In this document: positions 1 through 9,648 of the stretch, piece after piece
How the letters are laid out: each line of letters begins with the position of its first letter
Numbering within the stretch: the first letter of the stretch is position 1
NCBI GenBank assembly: GCA_000787465.1
Contig: JSYX01000573.1
Span: forward strand, 1 to 14,857
Length of the DNA stretch: 14,857 nt
Origin: Thermomucor indicae-seudaticae
Taxonomy: Eukaryota > Mucoromycota > Mucoromycetes > Mucorales > Lichtheimiaceae
Reading direction: 5' to 3'
Translations under genes and position numbers: made by a program
Notes under the pieces: model-generated
Database searches by the model: none
The model's input: the letters and a program-made list of their open reading frames with translations, nothing else
Told to the model about the DNA's origin: nothing

Positions 1-103
1 GGTTTCGATTTTGCAAATATTCGAATCGAATGGATCGATAAGAAACCCTAAGGTAATGCGAGATATGTTTGCTTTAACTCGGACGACGAGCACAAAAGAT
101 TAA

Positions 104-391
104 TGGAAGAGCTCTCTTACGACATTAGCTCGGAAACACAGCATTTACGACAACAGCTTCGCTGCTCTGAAAAAGCGACTGCCGGAAATCATGAACTCCA
201 TCAGCTTGGAGAGATGCAGACAGTACGAAGGCCGCGCTCTTCGCTTCATTCACGTATATGCGAATGGAGCTGACGTGAGAGTTGCCGACTGGGCAGTACG
301 GCAAAAGTATACAAGTCACCGCCGCCTGCCGCCAACCTTGGACTTTAAAGATTTCGACGATGATGACCGGGCGAACCACAACAGAGGATGA
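104..391 (+). pseudogene. transposase-like C-terminal fragment (relic)
   Basis: An open frame runs from just after a stop at 101-103 to a TGA at 389-391, with no sensible start. The translation reads as the tail of a eukaryotic DDE transposase: a lysine/arginine-rich helix (FAALKKRLPEI), a run beginning ISLERC with a following aromatic-basic helix, then KYTSHRRLPPTLDF. Similar tails close transposase-derived proteins of mucoralean fungi; this is a remembered resemblance, not an alignment. The catalytic core is absent upstream, where the frames are closed, so the piece is truncated or broken. It lies next to another transposon-like fragment (609-899) and a duplicated 46-bp unit, consistent with a decayed element. 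It could also be chance coding-like sequence. Confidence 0.35.
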
Positions 392-494
392 ATAAAACAT
401 AGTCTTGGTGCGACATGATTGCTATATACGGTTATTTTAAAGTGGCGATTCATTTAAAAAATTTGAGCAAAATTTTGAGAAGTGGCCCTTTTAG

Positions 495-586
495 CAGACG
501 GTGATTTTGGCTTGAAGAGATCAGCTCAGGCACAGAAATGCAGACAGCGATTTTAGCTTGAAGAGATCAGCTCGGGCACAAAAAGG
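495..586. repeat. 46-bp tandem duplication (two copies)
   Basis: Two head-to-tail units, 495-540 and 541-586, match at 40 of 46 positions by eye. Both contain the core GCTTGAAGAGATCAGCTC. Five of the six differences are transitions. The repeat sits between the two transposase-like fragments and just before the helix-turn-helix relic, so it may be a subterminal repeat of a dead element. No gene reads through it. Confidence 0.8.
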
Positions 587-608
587 CTTTCCGTGTCGTC
601 GTCTATGA

Positions 609-899
609 TTGGTGAAGAAAAATCCGAGCTGGGTGAATGATAAACTCACTAAGATTTTCTGTGCCTGTAGTAATTCTCATATCCCATTGAACTGGAACAT
701 TATTCCTCAAGCAGGCAAAGTCCTTGCAAAAAGGCTGGATTATCCTGATGGCGTCTTCAAGGGTAGCAATGGCTGGAAACAACGTTTCAATAATCGCATC
801 AATCCTTCAATGTATAAGGTACAAAGTGAATCAGGTTCATCAGACGTGGAAAAAATTGACCACTCCTTTAAAGAAATAAACGAATATTATTGGGTCTAG
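609..899 (+). pseudogene. CENP-B/pogo-type transposase HTH fragment
   Basis: This frame is flanked by stops (TGA at 606-608, TAG at 897-899) and its only possible first codon is TTG. The encoded ~96 residues match the second, CENP-B-type helix-turn-helix of Tigger/pogo/Fot1 transposases (HTH_Tnp_Tc5 family): a leading helix, then QAGKVLAKRLDYPDGVFKGS followed by NGWKQRFNNR, which corresponds to the family pattern of alanine-rich helix, 'FKaSnGWL.rFk.R', then a serine/glutamate linker. The first HTH and the DDE catalytic domain are missing. A later stretch near 1049-1066 can be read as LYRMPY, faintly like the transposase 'ETGLfyRMP' motif, but stops interrupt it. Best read as a truncated, inactive transposon remnant. 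Confidence 0.6.
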
Positions 900-1525
900 G
901 TTTCAAATTGATATCGTCCGCCATTGCAACATGGAGTTGACGGCGTTGCGGACTGCGGAAGGCGATGACCTTAAGCGTTTTCAGCGATTTCTGAAACTTC
1001 GTTGCAGTAGGCGGGGTGTTGCAATAGCGGGGGTTTCAATAGGCGGGGTGCCGCTGTATAGAATGCCCTATTAAGTTTCGCCAGGAAAATGGCTTCGCAA
1101 ATTTTTCCTCTGAAGGTATGGTTTAAGGCTGCCTAACACCATATAAATAATGTAGTTGCGGGAACAATTTATTGAAATCGCTTGATTAACAGATTGGTCA
1201 GAAGTGACAAAATAAAACCCTGATCAAATGGACATGGCGGACGGTATCACGCACCATGGTGGTTTCAAGCGGCAAAATTTGTGAAGTGTGGCAAGGATTC
1301 TGTGATTGATGCGAGAACGCGTATGTCTATTGACATTTAAGTCTCATGCTTGAGCTTAAAGATATGGTAAATAGCTGTGCATGCGAGAACGTTTTCATCA
1401 CGGCAGTTGTTGATCGGACTTTCTGTACCAATTCTCTTGAAAAGGAAGGGCCAAAGTGTTGGGTCCCCCCGCGAAAAATCCCGCAGGGTGGAAAAACTTT
1501 TTTCTTGTCTTTTTCCCTTGCTGAC
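900..1525. other. intergenic region: transposon debris and 5' leader
   Basis: About 626 bp without a supported gene. The first part (to roughly 1070) continues the transposon-like debris with the G-rich repeat. From about 1346 the frame of the downstream RNA-binding protein is open back to an ATG at 1346, but these 60 codons look non-domain-like and end in a pyrimidine-rich stretch before ATG 1526. I read 1346-1525 as 5' leader. No RNA gene was recognised. Confidence 0.5.
1002..1050. repeat. three-copy imperfect G-rich short repeat
   Basis: Three consecutive imperfect units of 15-17 bp (1002-1018, 1019-1035, 1036-1050) share the pattern (t)tgcaatAGGCGGGG. Each carries a run of four or five G. 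Probably a microscale duplication within transposon debris; no function is evident. Confidence 0.6.
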
Positions 1526-4051
1526 ATGGTCAACAAAGATCAGCAACCTGCTCGTAGTAGTGACCAACCAATAGCAGCTCAAACATTCCAGACTTCTTCG
1601 GTGGTGGATGATTTTTTGGCTGCCATCTTTTCCAGCAATTCTCGGTCGACGACTGCCACTGAATCCAACACCTTGAACAGTAGCACCAACAATCCCGACA
1701 TACCCGCCCACCTTTCAGCTATTGCAAAACTTGCAGGTTCCAAAAGAGGACGAGAACATCAGGACGATAATGACGACGACAAGAAAAGCGAAAAGCGTAA
1801 AAATGCTGCTGCCTTGCCCAAAGCAAACCAGTCAAAGACTACTGTCTCGTCTGCTTCTTTCGGTAATCAAAGGCAACCGACTAGCAACGATGCTGGACGT
1901 GTCAAGCAAGCCGCAGAAGAAAAACGCCCACAAATTGACGATCTTCCCCCTGATTGCCGTTTGATTGTACGTCATCGGTCTGGCAGTTTTCGTGAATTCG
2001 ACCTACGTAATCGGTTTTCCCGCTATGGCCAAGTACTGGAGGTGTGCTTAAAATCCGACTTCAGTTTTGTCCAATTCCCAAATCCTGACATATGCGCTGC
2101 CGCTGTTCGTGGAGAAAATGGTCGCTTATTGAACGGTCAAAAGTTGGGTGCGCATTCCACTGTATATTAAAAGCACAAACAGACGGAAGGGGGCTTACAT
2201 TTGAACTCGATGTTTTTATTTAGACTTGGAAGTTTGTCGGCACAAGCCGCACGATCGAGATCGTGACACGCGTCGTCGTACGCATAGACGTAATCGGCGA
2301 AGTCGTCGTGACCGTAATGACCGAGATAGCAGTAATAAGGATCATAACTACGACGACAATCGTGCCTCAAGCGAGCCCTATATTGGCGATTACCGAATGG
2401 CTGATGATAACATGTCCACCGTGGACGATGAACGCCGTTACCCATACACAAAAGATCGTTGGCGACCATATGATGAAAGAGACTCCATGCCGTCTGCTAG
2501 AAGCTACAGCAGAACTCATGATTACGATGGTGAACCTCGCTATCGTATACGAGAAACAGTTGATGAGTTTGGCCGTACTGTTGATCACGCCGCCGCTGTT
2601 GGTGATACACCTTATCGACGAGACGATCACGCCAGCAGTAATAAAAATGCCAGGAAAAATATCGAGCAACAGCGTGGTGATCATCGTAGGCATCCATCCG
2701 GAAAAGACGAGCCGCGCTCCTCGCGGCGCCATGCCGCATCAGACTCTCCCAGGCTTCGATCATCCGAGAACGCTTCCCGAGGCGTCCTAAGTCCCCACCG
2801 AAAGAATGCAGAACTACCGCTTCCGAGACGGTACGGGAAAGACGTGCCTGTTGTCCAAATCATTGCCATGGGGGATAGCGACCGTGGCTTCGTTAATTAT
2901 GTTGAAACCACCATCAGAGTCCATGCCATCCCGATCCATACGCTATTCATTGAAGAAGCAAGAATATCTCGTGAGTCAGTTATACGCCAAATGATCGCGG
3001 AAGGAGTGCGGGCCGTCATTATCATTGAACGAGGGTTTGAGATCCAGAGCCTGGTGTATTTGCAAGTCTTTGAGCAAACTGATGAAACCGGTACCAGCAG
3101 TGTTCGATTTGATGGTATGTCTTGACAGATATTACTTCCACGGGATTGTTGTCTTTGAAAGACTTACACATGGTTCGTTTCTTCTCAGAGTATGACAGGA
3201 TACCCGTTGAAGATGCTATCCTCATTATCCAACGAGCTCAATATCAAGCGAATAACATGACGCATCCTGACCCTATGATGCTTACTCAGTCCTATGGCCC
3301 TGATAAGACTGGTCCTATACCAGCCACTATTCCCGCACCATATGGCTATAGTACACTTTCGCCGACCGGCACACACGCAGCTGCCATGCAGCCTCCTCCT
3401 TATGCTGTGCCGACCCCACCATCTGTTGTTGGTCATCACCCTTTCGTGTCCCCTCCTGCGGCTGCAGGCGTTCCTGTTGCTGGCATTGCTTCCTTACTGG
3501 GCAGCCTTGATGTTGGCACCCTTACGACCTTGATGAGTCTTATCCAGACTCTTCTTGCACAGCAAGCCAACAACAACACTACCATGCGCCCTCTAAACAC
3601 AACCACCGCTGGTGTTGATCCCAATGCCACTGTTGTTGCTCTTCAGCAATTAATTGCTTCCTTGGCTGAGAGCAGTGCCCAACAACAACAAATTAGCCAG
3701 CAACAACAATTGATTCAACAATTGGCCTCCCAGTTAACTTTGAATAATAACAATGCTGCTGGGTCCAGCATAGCGCGGACCTTGACAGCGTTGACTGCTG
3801 CTGCTGCTACTGCTGCTACTGCTGCTGGTTCATCCCCCTTCGCAACCCAGAATAACCCGCCGCCATCCCTGGGCGTCCCCATTAGCCCACCACCAGCAGC
3901 CAGCAGCAGTATTCCCAGTTCTAACGAATTTCTAGGTAAATCCCGTACATTGTCTCGACAAATGCAACAACAACAAGCTGTCCTTGGTAATAATCGTCAT
4001 CAAGGGTCTTCTGCCGACCACCGATCCTCCTCGTCTTCCAAGAAGCAGTAA
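1526..4051 (+). CDS. Nab3/NCOA5-like RNA-binding protein (RRM + anticodon-binding-like domain)
   Basis: Three exons, 1526-2147, 2224-3114 and 3189-4051, give 791 residues; introns of 76 and 74 bp are both phase 1. The first intron splits the last strand of the RRM, and splicing restores GQKLDLEVCRHKP. Domain order: acidic/basic low-complexity N-terminus; one RRM at about 138-214 (RNP1-like DFSFVQF; RNP2-like RLIVRH is atypical); an Arg/Asp/His-rich linker; an anticodon-binding-like domain at about 414-522, as in nuclear receptor coactivator 5 and filamentous-fungal Nab3 proteins, with junction VRFDEYDRIPVEDAILII; then a Pro/Ala/Gln-rich tail with SLLGSLDVGTLTTLMSLI and polyglutamine. Family knowledge suggests nuclear RNA binding in termination or surveillance of transcripts; the function here is inferred. 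ATG 1526 is preferred; an upstream in-frame ATG at 1346 would add 60 residues. Confidence 0.88.
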
Positions 4052-4155
4052 ATATTTGTTGTCATCACGGTCGCCCAGAAAATAATCGTGCATTGTATTA
4101 TATGTGTCCAGCAGTATTTGGTTGATCGATCGACAGAAAGAATAACAGTTTGAGT

Positions 4156-4430
4156 ATGTCTTTATGCTTTCGCGTCAGCCGTGCACCCGCGCCTCTTTCT
4201 CGTTTCCCATTGAACATCCTGAATGAAAATTTCGTATTTCCATTGAGCAACGAGCCCATTGTCTGCACACCCCAATCTATCACTGTGCGTGTTTGACTGG
4301 CACAGATGGCTTTCGTGTCAAATCATCTCTTTTTCAGCTGGATGCCGGCAGCGATGAAATCGTCGATAGTTTGAAACAAAAGGTTGACCGTTGTGAAAAA
4401 TGGGGGCTCCTGGCGCTACGCAAAGGTTAA
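4156..4430 (+). CDS. possible small two-exon gene, 73 residues, unknown
   Basis: Not recognised. ATG 4156 opens a frame that stops soon after 4284. Removing a 53-bp intron (4285-4337, GTGCGT to TTTTTCAG) joins it in phase 0 to 4338-4430. The product begins MSLCFRVSRAPAPLSRF, which has Arg, Ser and hydrophobic residues and no acids, resembling a mitochondrial targeting peptide. It ends in a charged helix-like segment, SDEIVDSLKQKVDRCEKW. It lies in the 524-bp gap between the RNA-binding protein and ESF2 and runs in the same direction. Against it: it is short, no family is recognised, and an antisense frame is open across exon 1. It could instead be leader sequence of ESF2. Confidence 0.33.
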
Positions 4431-4575
4431 GCAATTATAAGTGGTCAAGGTGTCACTTTGTTAGGTGCGAAGAAAGGTACGTCGATAGCTGGCGAGTGAG
4501 CGGAAACTGAAACAGGTGGCTGAAGAGAAAAATCATGCGAAAGGGGAACATCTTCGTTTTTCCTGCAGCTGTAAA

Positions 4576-5666
4576 ATGTCAGAGGAAAAGGCACAAGATT
4601 TGTTTGGATTGAATGCGGAAGAGAACGAGGATAATACCTCGTCAGAGGACGAAGAGCAAAAGGATAATAGCCAGTTTTCACGACGGAAACCAGTAGTTCA
4701 GTCCGGCGATCTGTTGGATATTGGCAACGAGAAAGACGACGACGATCTGAGCGATTCGGAATCAGAATCAGGGGGCTCTGCTAATGAGGACGAGGACGAG
4801 GACGGGAATGACGATCTCGGGTTGAGCGATTATGAGCAAGAGCAAGAGCAAGACCAAGACGATGAAAATCAGAATGACAATCAGAACAAGAAGAAGAAAA
4901 AGGTCAAACCGCTGACCAAGGAAGAGTTGGAGAAATACCGAGAAGCCGAAAAGAAATCTGGCGTGTGTTACTTATCACGTATCCCGAGGTTTATGCAACC
5001 CAAAAAGGTCAAAGAGTTACTGGGCCGGTACGCCGAGGTCGGCCGCGTCTTTCTAGTGCCTGAAGACCCCAAGATCACAGCCCGCCGTAAGAAAGAACGT
5101 AATATTCGAAAGACCAACTACGTTGAGGGCTGGGTCGAGTTCAAAGACAAGAAGCAAGCCAAGGCTTTAGCAGAGTACCTGAATACCCGGCAGATTGGCG
5201 GTAAACGCAAGCATTTCTTTTATTATGATATCTGGAATATAAAGTATCTGCCAAAGTTCAAGTGGCGTCACCTGATAGAACGAATGGGTAAAATTATTAT
5301 CATTCTTCATGTTCGTTCTTTTTCCGTTCCTGTAATAACGATGTACATGTAGCATACGAAAGAAAGGCGCGTGAACAACGGTTACAGGCTGAAATGGCCC
5401 AAGCTGCGCGCGAGAACAAGGCGTACCTTCAAAACGTCGAGAAAGCCAAAATGGTTCAGGCGATGCAAGAGAAGAGAAAGAAGCGGAAACAGGCAACGAA
5501 TGATGAAGAACAACCAGAAGAAGAAGAACATGTCAAGATACGGCGGACGTTTAAACAGAGAGAAAAGGTGGATCGTGAAGTGGATCCGACCAAGCAAGAC
5601 GGAAGAGAGGCTCTGGCTCGAGTGGATGATTCTGTTAAAAGTGTATTGGGCAAAGTCCTGTCGTAA
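4576..5666 (+). CDS. ESF2: ESF2/ABT1 family 18S rRNA-processing factor
   Basis: Two exons, 4576-5287 and 5353-5666, encode 341 residues; the 65-bp intron is phase 1 and splicing gives LIERMAYERKAREQRLQAEM, the expected family continuation. Residues 1-105 are very acidic (Asp/Glu/Ser/Gln), then a Lys block; the ABT1-like RRM spans about 129-235 with GVCYLSRIPRFMQPKKVKEL, the NYVEGWVEF strand and the YYDIWNIKYLPKFKW signature. A basic coiled-coil C-terminus follows. In yeast, Esf2 is a nucleolar small-subunit processome component that binds pre-rRNA and stimulates the helicase Dbp8 in 18S maturation. The start was chosen because upstream in-frame codons are non-ATG until 4576. The stop is only 63 bp from the next start. 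Confidence 0.94.
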
Positions 5667-5729
5667 TAAAGTCTGTCTTTCTCAAAGACGTGTGTACTGG
5701 TTAAAGTCCCGCTGTTTATTCTTTACTTG

Positions 5730-6751
<1,022 letters not shown>

Positions 6752-6784
6752 TTAATGTTAGGAGAACCAAGGAGATTGTAGTGA

Positions 6785-6794
6785 TATATAAAAG
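6785..6794 (+). promoter_or_regulatory. TATA-box-like element
   Basis: TATATAAAAG lies 50 bp upstream of ATG 6844, in the 92-bp gap after the sepiapterin reductase stop. It is the best TATA match near a start in this window and suggests an independent, TATA-driven promoter for the membrane-protein gene. Confidence 0.5.
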
Positions 6795-6843
6795 AGAAGA
6801 GATTTTTTCATCCCCTTCTACTTGTTCAACATATAAATGCACG

Positions 6844-7323
6844 ATGAACAGCAGCGACGATAATAATTCATCACAAACGACTGCTTTAGGAGCACCAAAA
6901 GACGAGGTCCGATCCATCATCCACAGCGACGAGACTCAATTGCGCACGCTGGTCGTTGTGCTCTCACTTGCCGGTGGTCTGGTCTTGACATTCATACTAG
7001 GCTTTGGCATTTACTTGTGTTGGCATTGCCGTGCACGCCGCAGTCACCGTCTGAAAAAAGAAGACAAACACAGCTGTTCTTCGATCTGTTCTTCCTCTTC
7101 TTCTTTACCATCGAAGAGCCATCATCCTAGCGGCAGCAGTAAAGAACAGAATATGAACCAAGTACTACAGGCCGTACCATCCTCGTTCACGTCCGATGCT
7201 TTAGCACCAGCATCAGCACCGCCGGCCAAAGAATTGGATTGGGATAACCATTGCAATAGTAGCGATATATATGTTTGCTCTTTACACGAATCACTACCAC
7301 CAGCCTACACTGCATCCGTTTAA
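6844..7323 (+). CDS. small single-pass membrane protein with C-terminal PPxY motif
   Basis: A 159-residue protein of no family I recognise. Residues 1-34 are polar and lack a cleavable signal peptide but carry possible N-glycosylation sites near N2 and N8. Residues about 35-60 form one hydrophobic span (LVVVLSLAGGLVLTFILGFG). It is followed by CRARRSHRLKK, a basic stop-transfer that predicts an outside N-terminus. The cytosolic tail is Ser-rich with a Cys/Ser patch and ends LPPAYTASV; PPAY (152-155) is a canonical WW-domain ligand of the kind bound by Rsp5/Nedd4 ubiquitin ligases. ATG 6844 is preferred because the upstream extension starts at a non-ATG codon and covers the TATA-like box. The gene is intronless. 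Role as a ubiquitin-ligase adaptor or cargo is inference only. Confidence 0.75.
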   Translation: MNSSDDNNSSQTTALGAPKDEVRSIIHSDETQLRTLVVVLSLAGGLVLTFILGFGIYLCWHCRARRSHRLKKEDKHSCSSICSSSSSLPSKSHHPSGSSKEQNMNQVLQAVPSSFTSDALAPASAPPAKELDWDNHCNSSDIYVCSLHESLPPAYTASV

Positions 7324-7399
7324 AATCTCTCCATTTCATTATTACAATTTGGTCTATCACATGTAGTAATAACAAGATCGTTATAACAACAACGGATAG

Positions 7400-8100
7400 T
7401 CAATCTCCTCCTGGAAACACTTTTCCCAACCAGTGAATCCACTGGACCTGCTTGTTGCATCGTAACGTGGGCTTGTACGAATCCTTAGACCAGTCGAGGT
7501 CAATAATAATATTCCATCGTGATAATCATCTTGTATGTTTTCTCTTACCAAATACGCAATTTGAGCCTTATTGAAGGCTCCTCGACGCCTGTCCCGTACA
7601 TACTCGACTGCATCCAGTCCCTCCATTCCAGCCAGTTCAATCAATGCAATAGCCACAAGAACAGGAGCCCGACCCAGACCGGCCACACAATGCACAGCAA
7701 TCGTTTTTTCTTCATTGTTATGATCGACCAACCGAGTCACAAGTCGAAGCCAATCACGGACGATATCCAAGGATGGCTGTTCCAAACATTTTTAAGTGAA
7801 ATAGAAGTCTTAAAAAGGCATATTAATAACAATACGTACGATGCCGCCGTCTTTAAAAGGTAGATCCAGGACATCGATCCCAAGTTCTAAAAGTCGGCTG
7901 GCAGCATAAGTGGGCTGGCAGCACCGAGCGACGGCCCAGACGTCCAACTGAATAAACTGATCAACGTAGTAGTCCAGTGTGGACTCTGTCGGGCAGTTCA
8001 TGATCAAATAGCGCAACGTCGAGATTTTTGGGTCCCTGATCAATGTCAGCGTCATGGGTCCCAAGCAACGGGGACGAGAAGTGTTTGTGCGGTTCACCAT
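7400..8100 (-). CDS. PRL-type (PTP4A) protein tyrosine phosphatase
   Basis: Three exons on the minus strand, 8100-7840, 7776-7549 and 7483-7400, encode 190 residues; introns are 63 and 65 bp, phase 0. The catalytic loop [14 protein letters not shown] (Cys117, Arg123) is essentially that of animal PRL phosphatases, and the upstream DLPFKDGG supplies the general acid (Asp84). A Cys at 61 in CCQPTY aligns with the PRL redox cysteine. [14 protein letters not shown] and DSYKPTLR complete the domain. The start has the context GCCATGG. Animal PRLs end in a CAAX prenylation box; this protein ends in VFPGGD, so membrane anchoring by prenylation is not expected. Reading through the last intron gives another tail (ending YPLLL), also without CAAX. 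It converges on the membrane-protein gene with a 76-bp gap. Confidence 0.9.
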
Positions 8101-8378
8101 GGCTCTTATTAAAGGTATGCACCTAGAGAGGTATAAGAAGTAGGATGGGGGGAAAGGAGTGGTATACATGTCTCACATGGGGGCGCAGTAATAAATGAAT
8201 CAAGCAATCACGCGCCCTTACCTGGATACCTGGATGACGTACTGGGCAACAATGCCCATGTATGGATCACACTGATCAGGCTACACTGCTGGCGCTGCTA
8301 AAGTGTCGGAGTTTAGGTCATTTACACGGTAAAAACCCACAAGTTGGAGAGAAAAAATGCGCCTTTCGGGTGCAAATA
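8101..8378. promoter_or_regulatory. divergent promoter region, PRL phosphatase / SNAPC1
   Basis: The 278 bp between the two divergent starts must hold both promoters. No clear TATA box was seen. An in-frame ATG at 8262 would extend SNAPC1 by 39 residues, but it has a poor context (T at -3), so part of this region is probably 5' leader. Confidence 0.45.
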
Positions 8379-9648
8379 ATGCGAAGCAATCATCCGCTAA
8401 GCGGATTGGAAGCCGTTGACATTGCAAGAATCGATCGACATCGGAGGGGAATTTTGAAATATGCCATAGACCGGGACGTGGAGCTTCTTCTTGTCTCATT
8501 TGCAGCTGTATGTATGTAGTGAGCGAGACGGTGCGATCTCGAAAAGAAACAACTAAAGGAAAAGATGCAGAAACCAAAGCATGATCTCGAAAGTTTTGTG
8601 CAAGTGTGGCATGATTTGCAATTCAGCCATATTCATTTCAGTTGTCTTGATTCTGCAAGTCGGCCTTCGTTTATGCAAGCACTGAACGATATCATCCTCG
8701 GTAAAGACGTACATAATAAAGTGATTTCCTTGACTTTACTGATGATAGTTATATAGACTACTTTGAATCCAGCGCATTGTTGCTACGCATTGCCGTCATT
8801 TACGCACTCTACTTTGTATACTTTTCACAACCCAGCAACATGCCCTACGTCTTGATCCGAGTAACACGAGGTTTGGCGCGTTTCTTCTTCAGTATTATAC
8901 ACAACTCTCGCTTCTTACTTTCTCTTAACCCGATCTTTATATTTATGTAGATCGCTGGATCAAATTGTTTGATTTCTATATCGAATGCTGCAAACAAAAA
9001 ACCAACCGGGAGCTGTTACAGGTTGGAATGGCATTTCGGCAGTTACGATCACACGATGCATTTGTGGTCGTGGCCGAATCCGTTGTGTCGAGCGAACATT
9101 TGTTTGAGGCCGAAGAGTTTGATGGTCATAAACGGCTATTACAATATATGCGAGAGCTTAAGCGACAACGGCTTCGAAATGATGCGGTATCTATCCATAT
9201 ATATTGCAAACTTGATTATTTTTCACACTAACTTTCGATATAGATCACAGCAAGCAGTAGTGGTGACGAATACAAGAGTCTGGCTGAACAATACGACGCC
9301 GCTAAACGTCTATTAGTTTATAACCAAACACCACAAGCATTCGCTGTAGCCCGAAGAATGTTTTATGGCATGACGGGCGGTGCTGTGTGGGAAAAGAATT
9401 CGCGGGTACTGCGCAACGTGTTGAACAACAGTAGCTTGGCAACAAATGAAGCCGAGTTTGTGCGGTTGCTAGAGAGTGCGTCGGCGTCCATGTGGGAGAG
9501 CAGGCGCGAACGGCTGGAGAATTTAAAGAGCAAAGCGCCAAGGAAAAAGAGGAAAGTGCCTGTAAAAAAGGACAGTGATTATAATCAACAACAGAGGGAT
9601 GATGATGATCCATCACAACAACAACAGCAACAACCGGGTTTCTTTTAA
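8379..9648 (+). CDS. SNAPC1: SNAPC1 (SNAP43) homolog, snRNA-activating complex subunit
   Basis: Five exons, 8379-8507, 8571-8700, 8757-8870, 8951-9186 and 9244-9648, give 337 residues; introns are 63, 56, 80 and 57 bp. Splicing yields the family order: DRDVELLLVSFAA, then LESFVQVWHDLQFSHIH, then YFESSALLLRIAVIYALYF, then IRVTRDRWIKLFDFYIE and MAFRQLRSHDAFVVVAE, which parallel human SNAP43. The C-terminus is divergent, with a basic PRKKRKV (302-308), like a classical nuclear localisation signal, and a Gln-rich end. SNAPC recognises the proximal sequence element of snRNA promoters for RNA polymerases II and III in the nucleus. The third intron donor (GTTTGG) is weak. The start is uncertain: ATG 8379 (A at -3) is preferred over 8262. 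Confidence 0.83.

Noticed and set aside
125..400. 91-codon minus-strand reading frame
   Set aside because: It lies opposite the transposase-like frame, has no recognisable domain and looks like a shadow of it.
1002..1050. G-quadruplex in the G-rich repeat
   Set aside because: Only three runs of four or more G are present close together, so a canonical four-tract quadruplex is not supported.
1346..1525. 60-residue N-terminal extension of the RNA-binding protein
   Set aside because: Open in frame, but composition is unlike the rest and a pyrimidine-rich leader precedes ATG 1526, which has a better context. Kept only as an alternative start.
2263..2790. 175-codon plus-strand frame overlapping the RNA-binding protein
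   Set aside because: It is the +1 shadow of the Arg/Asp-rich exon and has no family features. The spliced frame carries the domains.
4098..4283. 61-codon minus-strand frame
   Set aside because: No recognised domain and no splice support. It overlaps the candidate two-exon gene on the other strand and weakens that call only slightly.
4338..4360. PAC-like ribosome-biogenesis promoter motif upstream of ESF2
   Set aside because: GCGATGAAAT only partly matches the yeast GCGATGAG core and is over 200 bp from the start; not enough to call.
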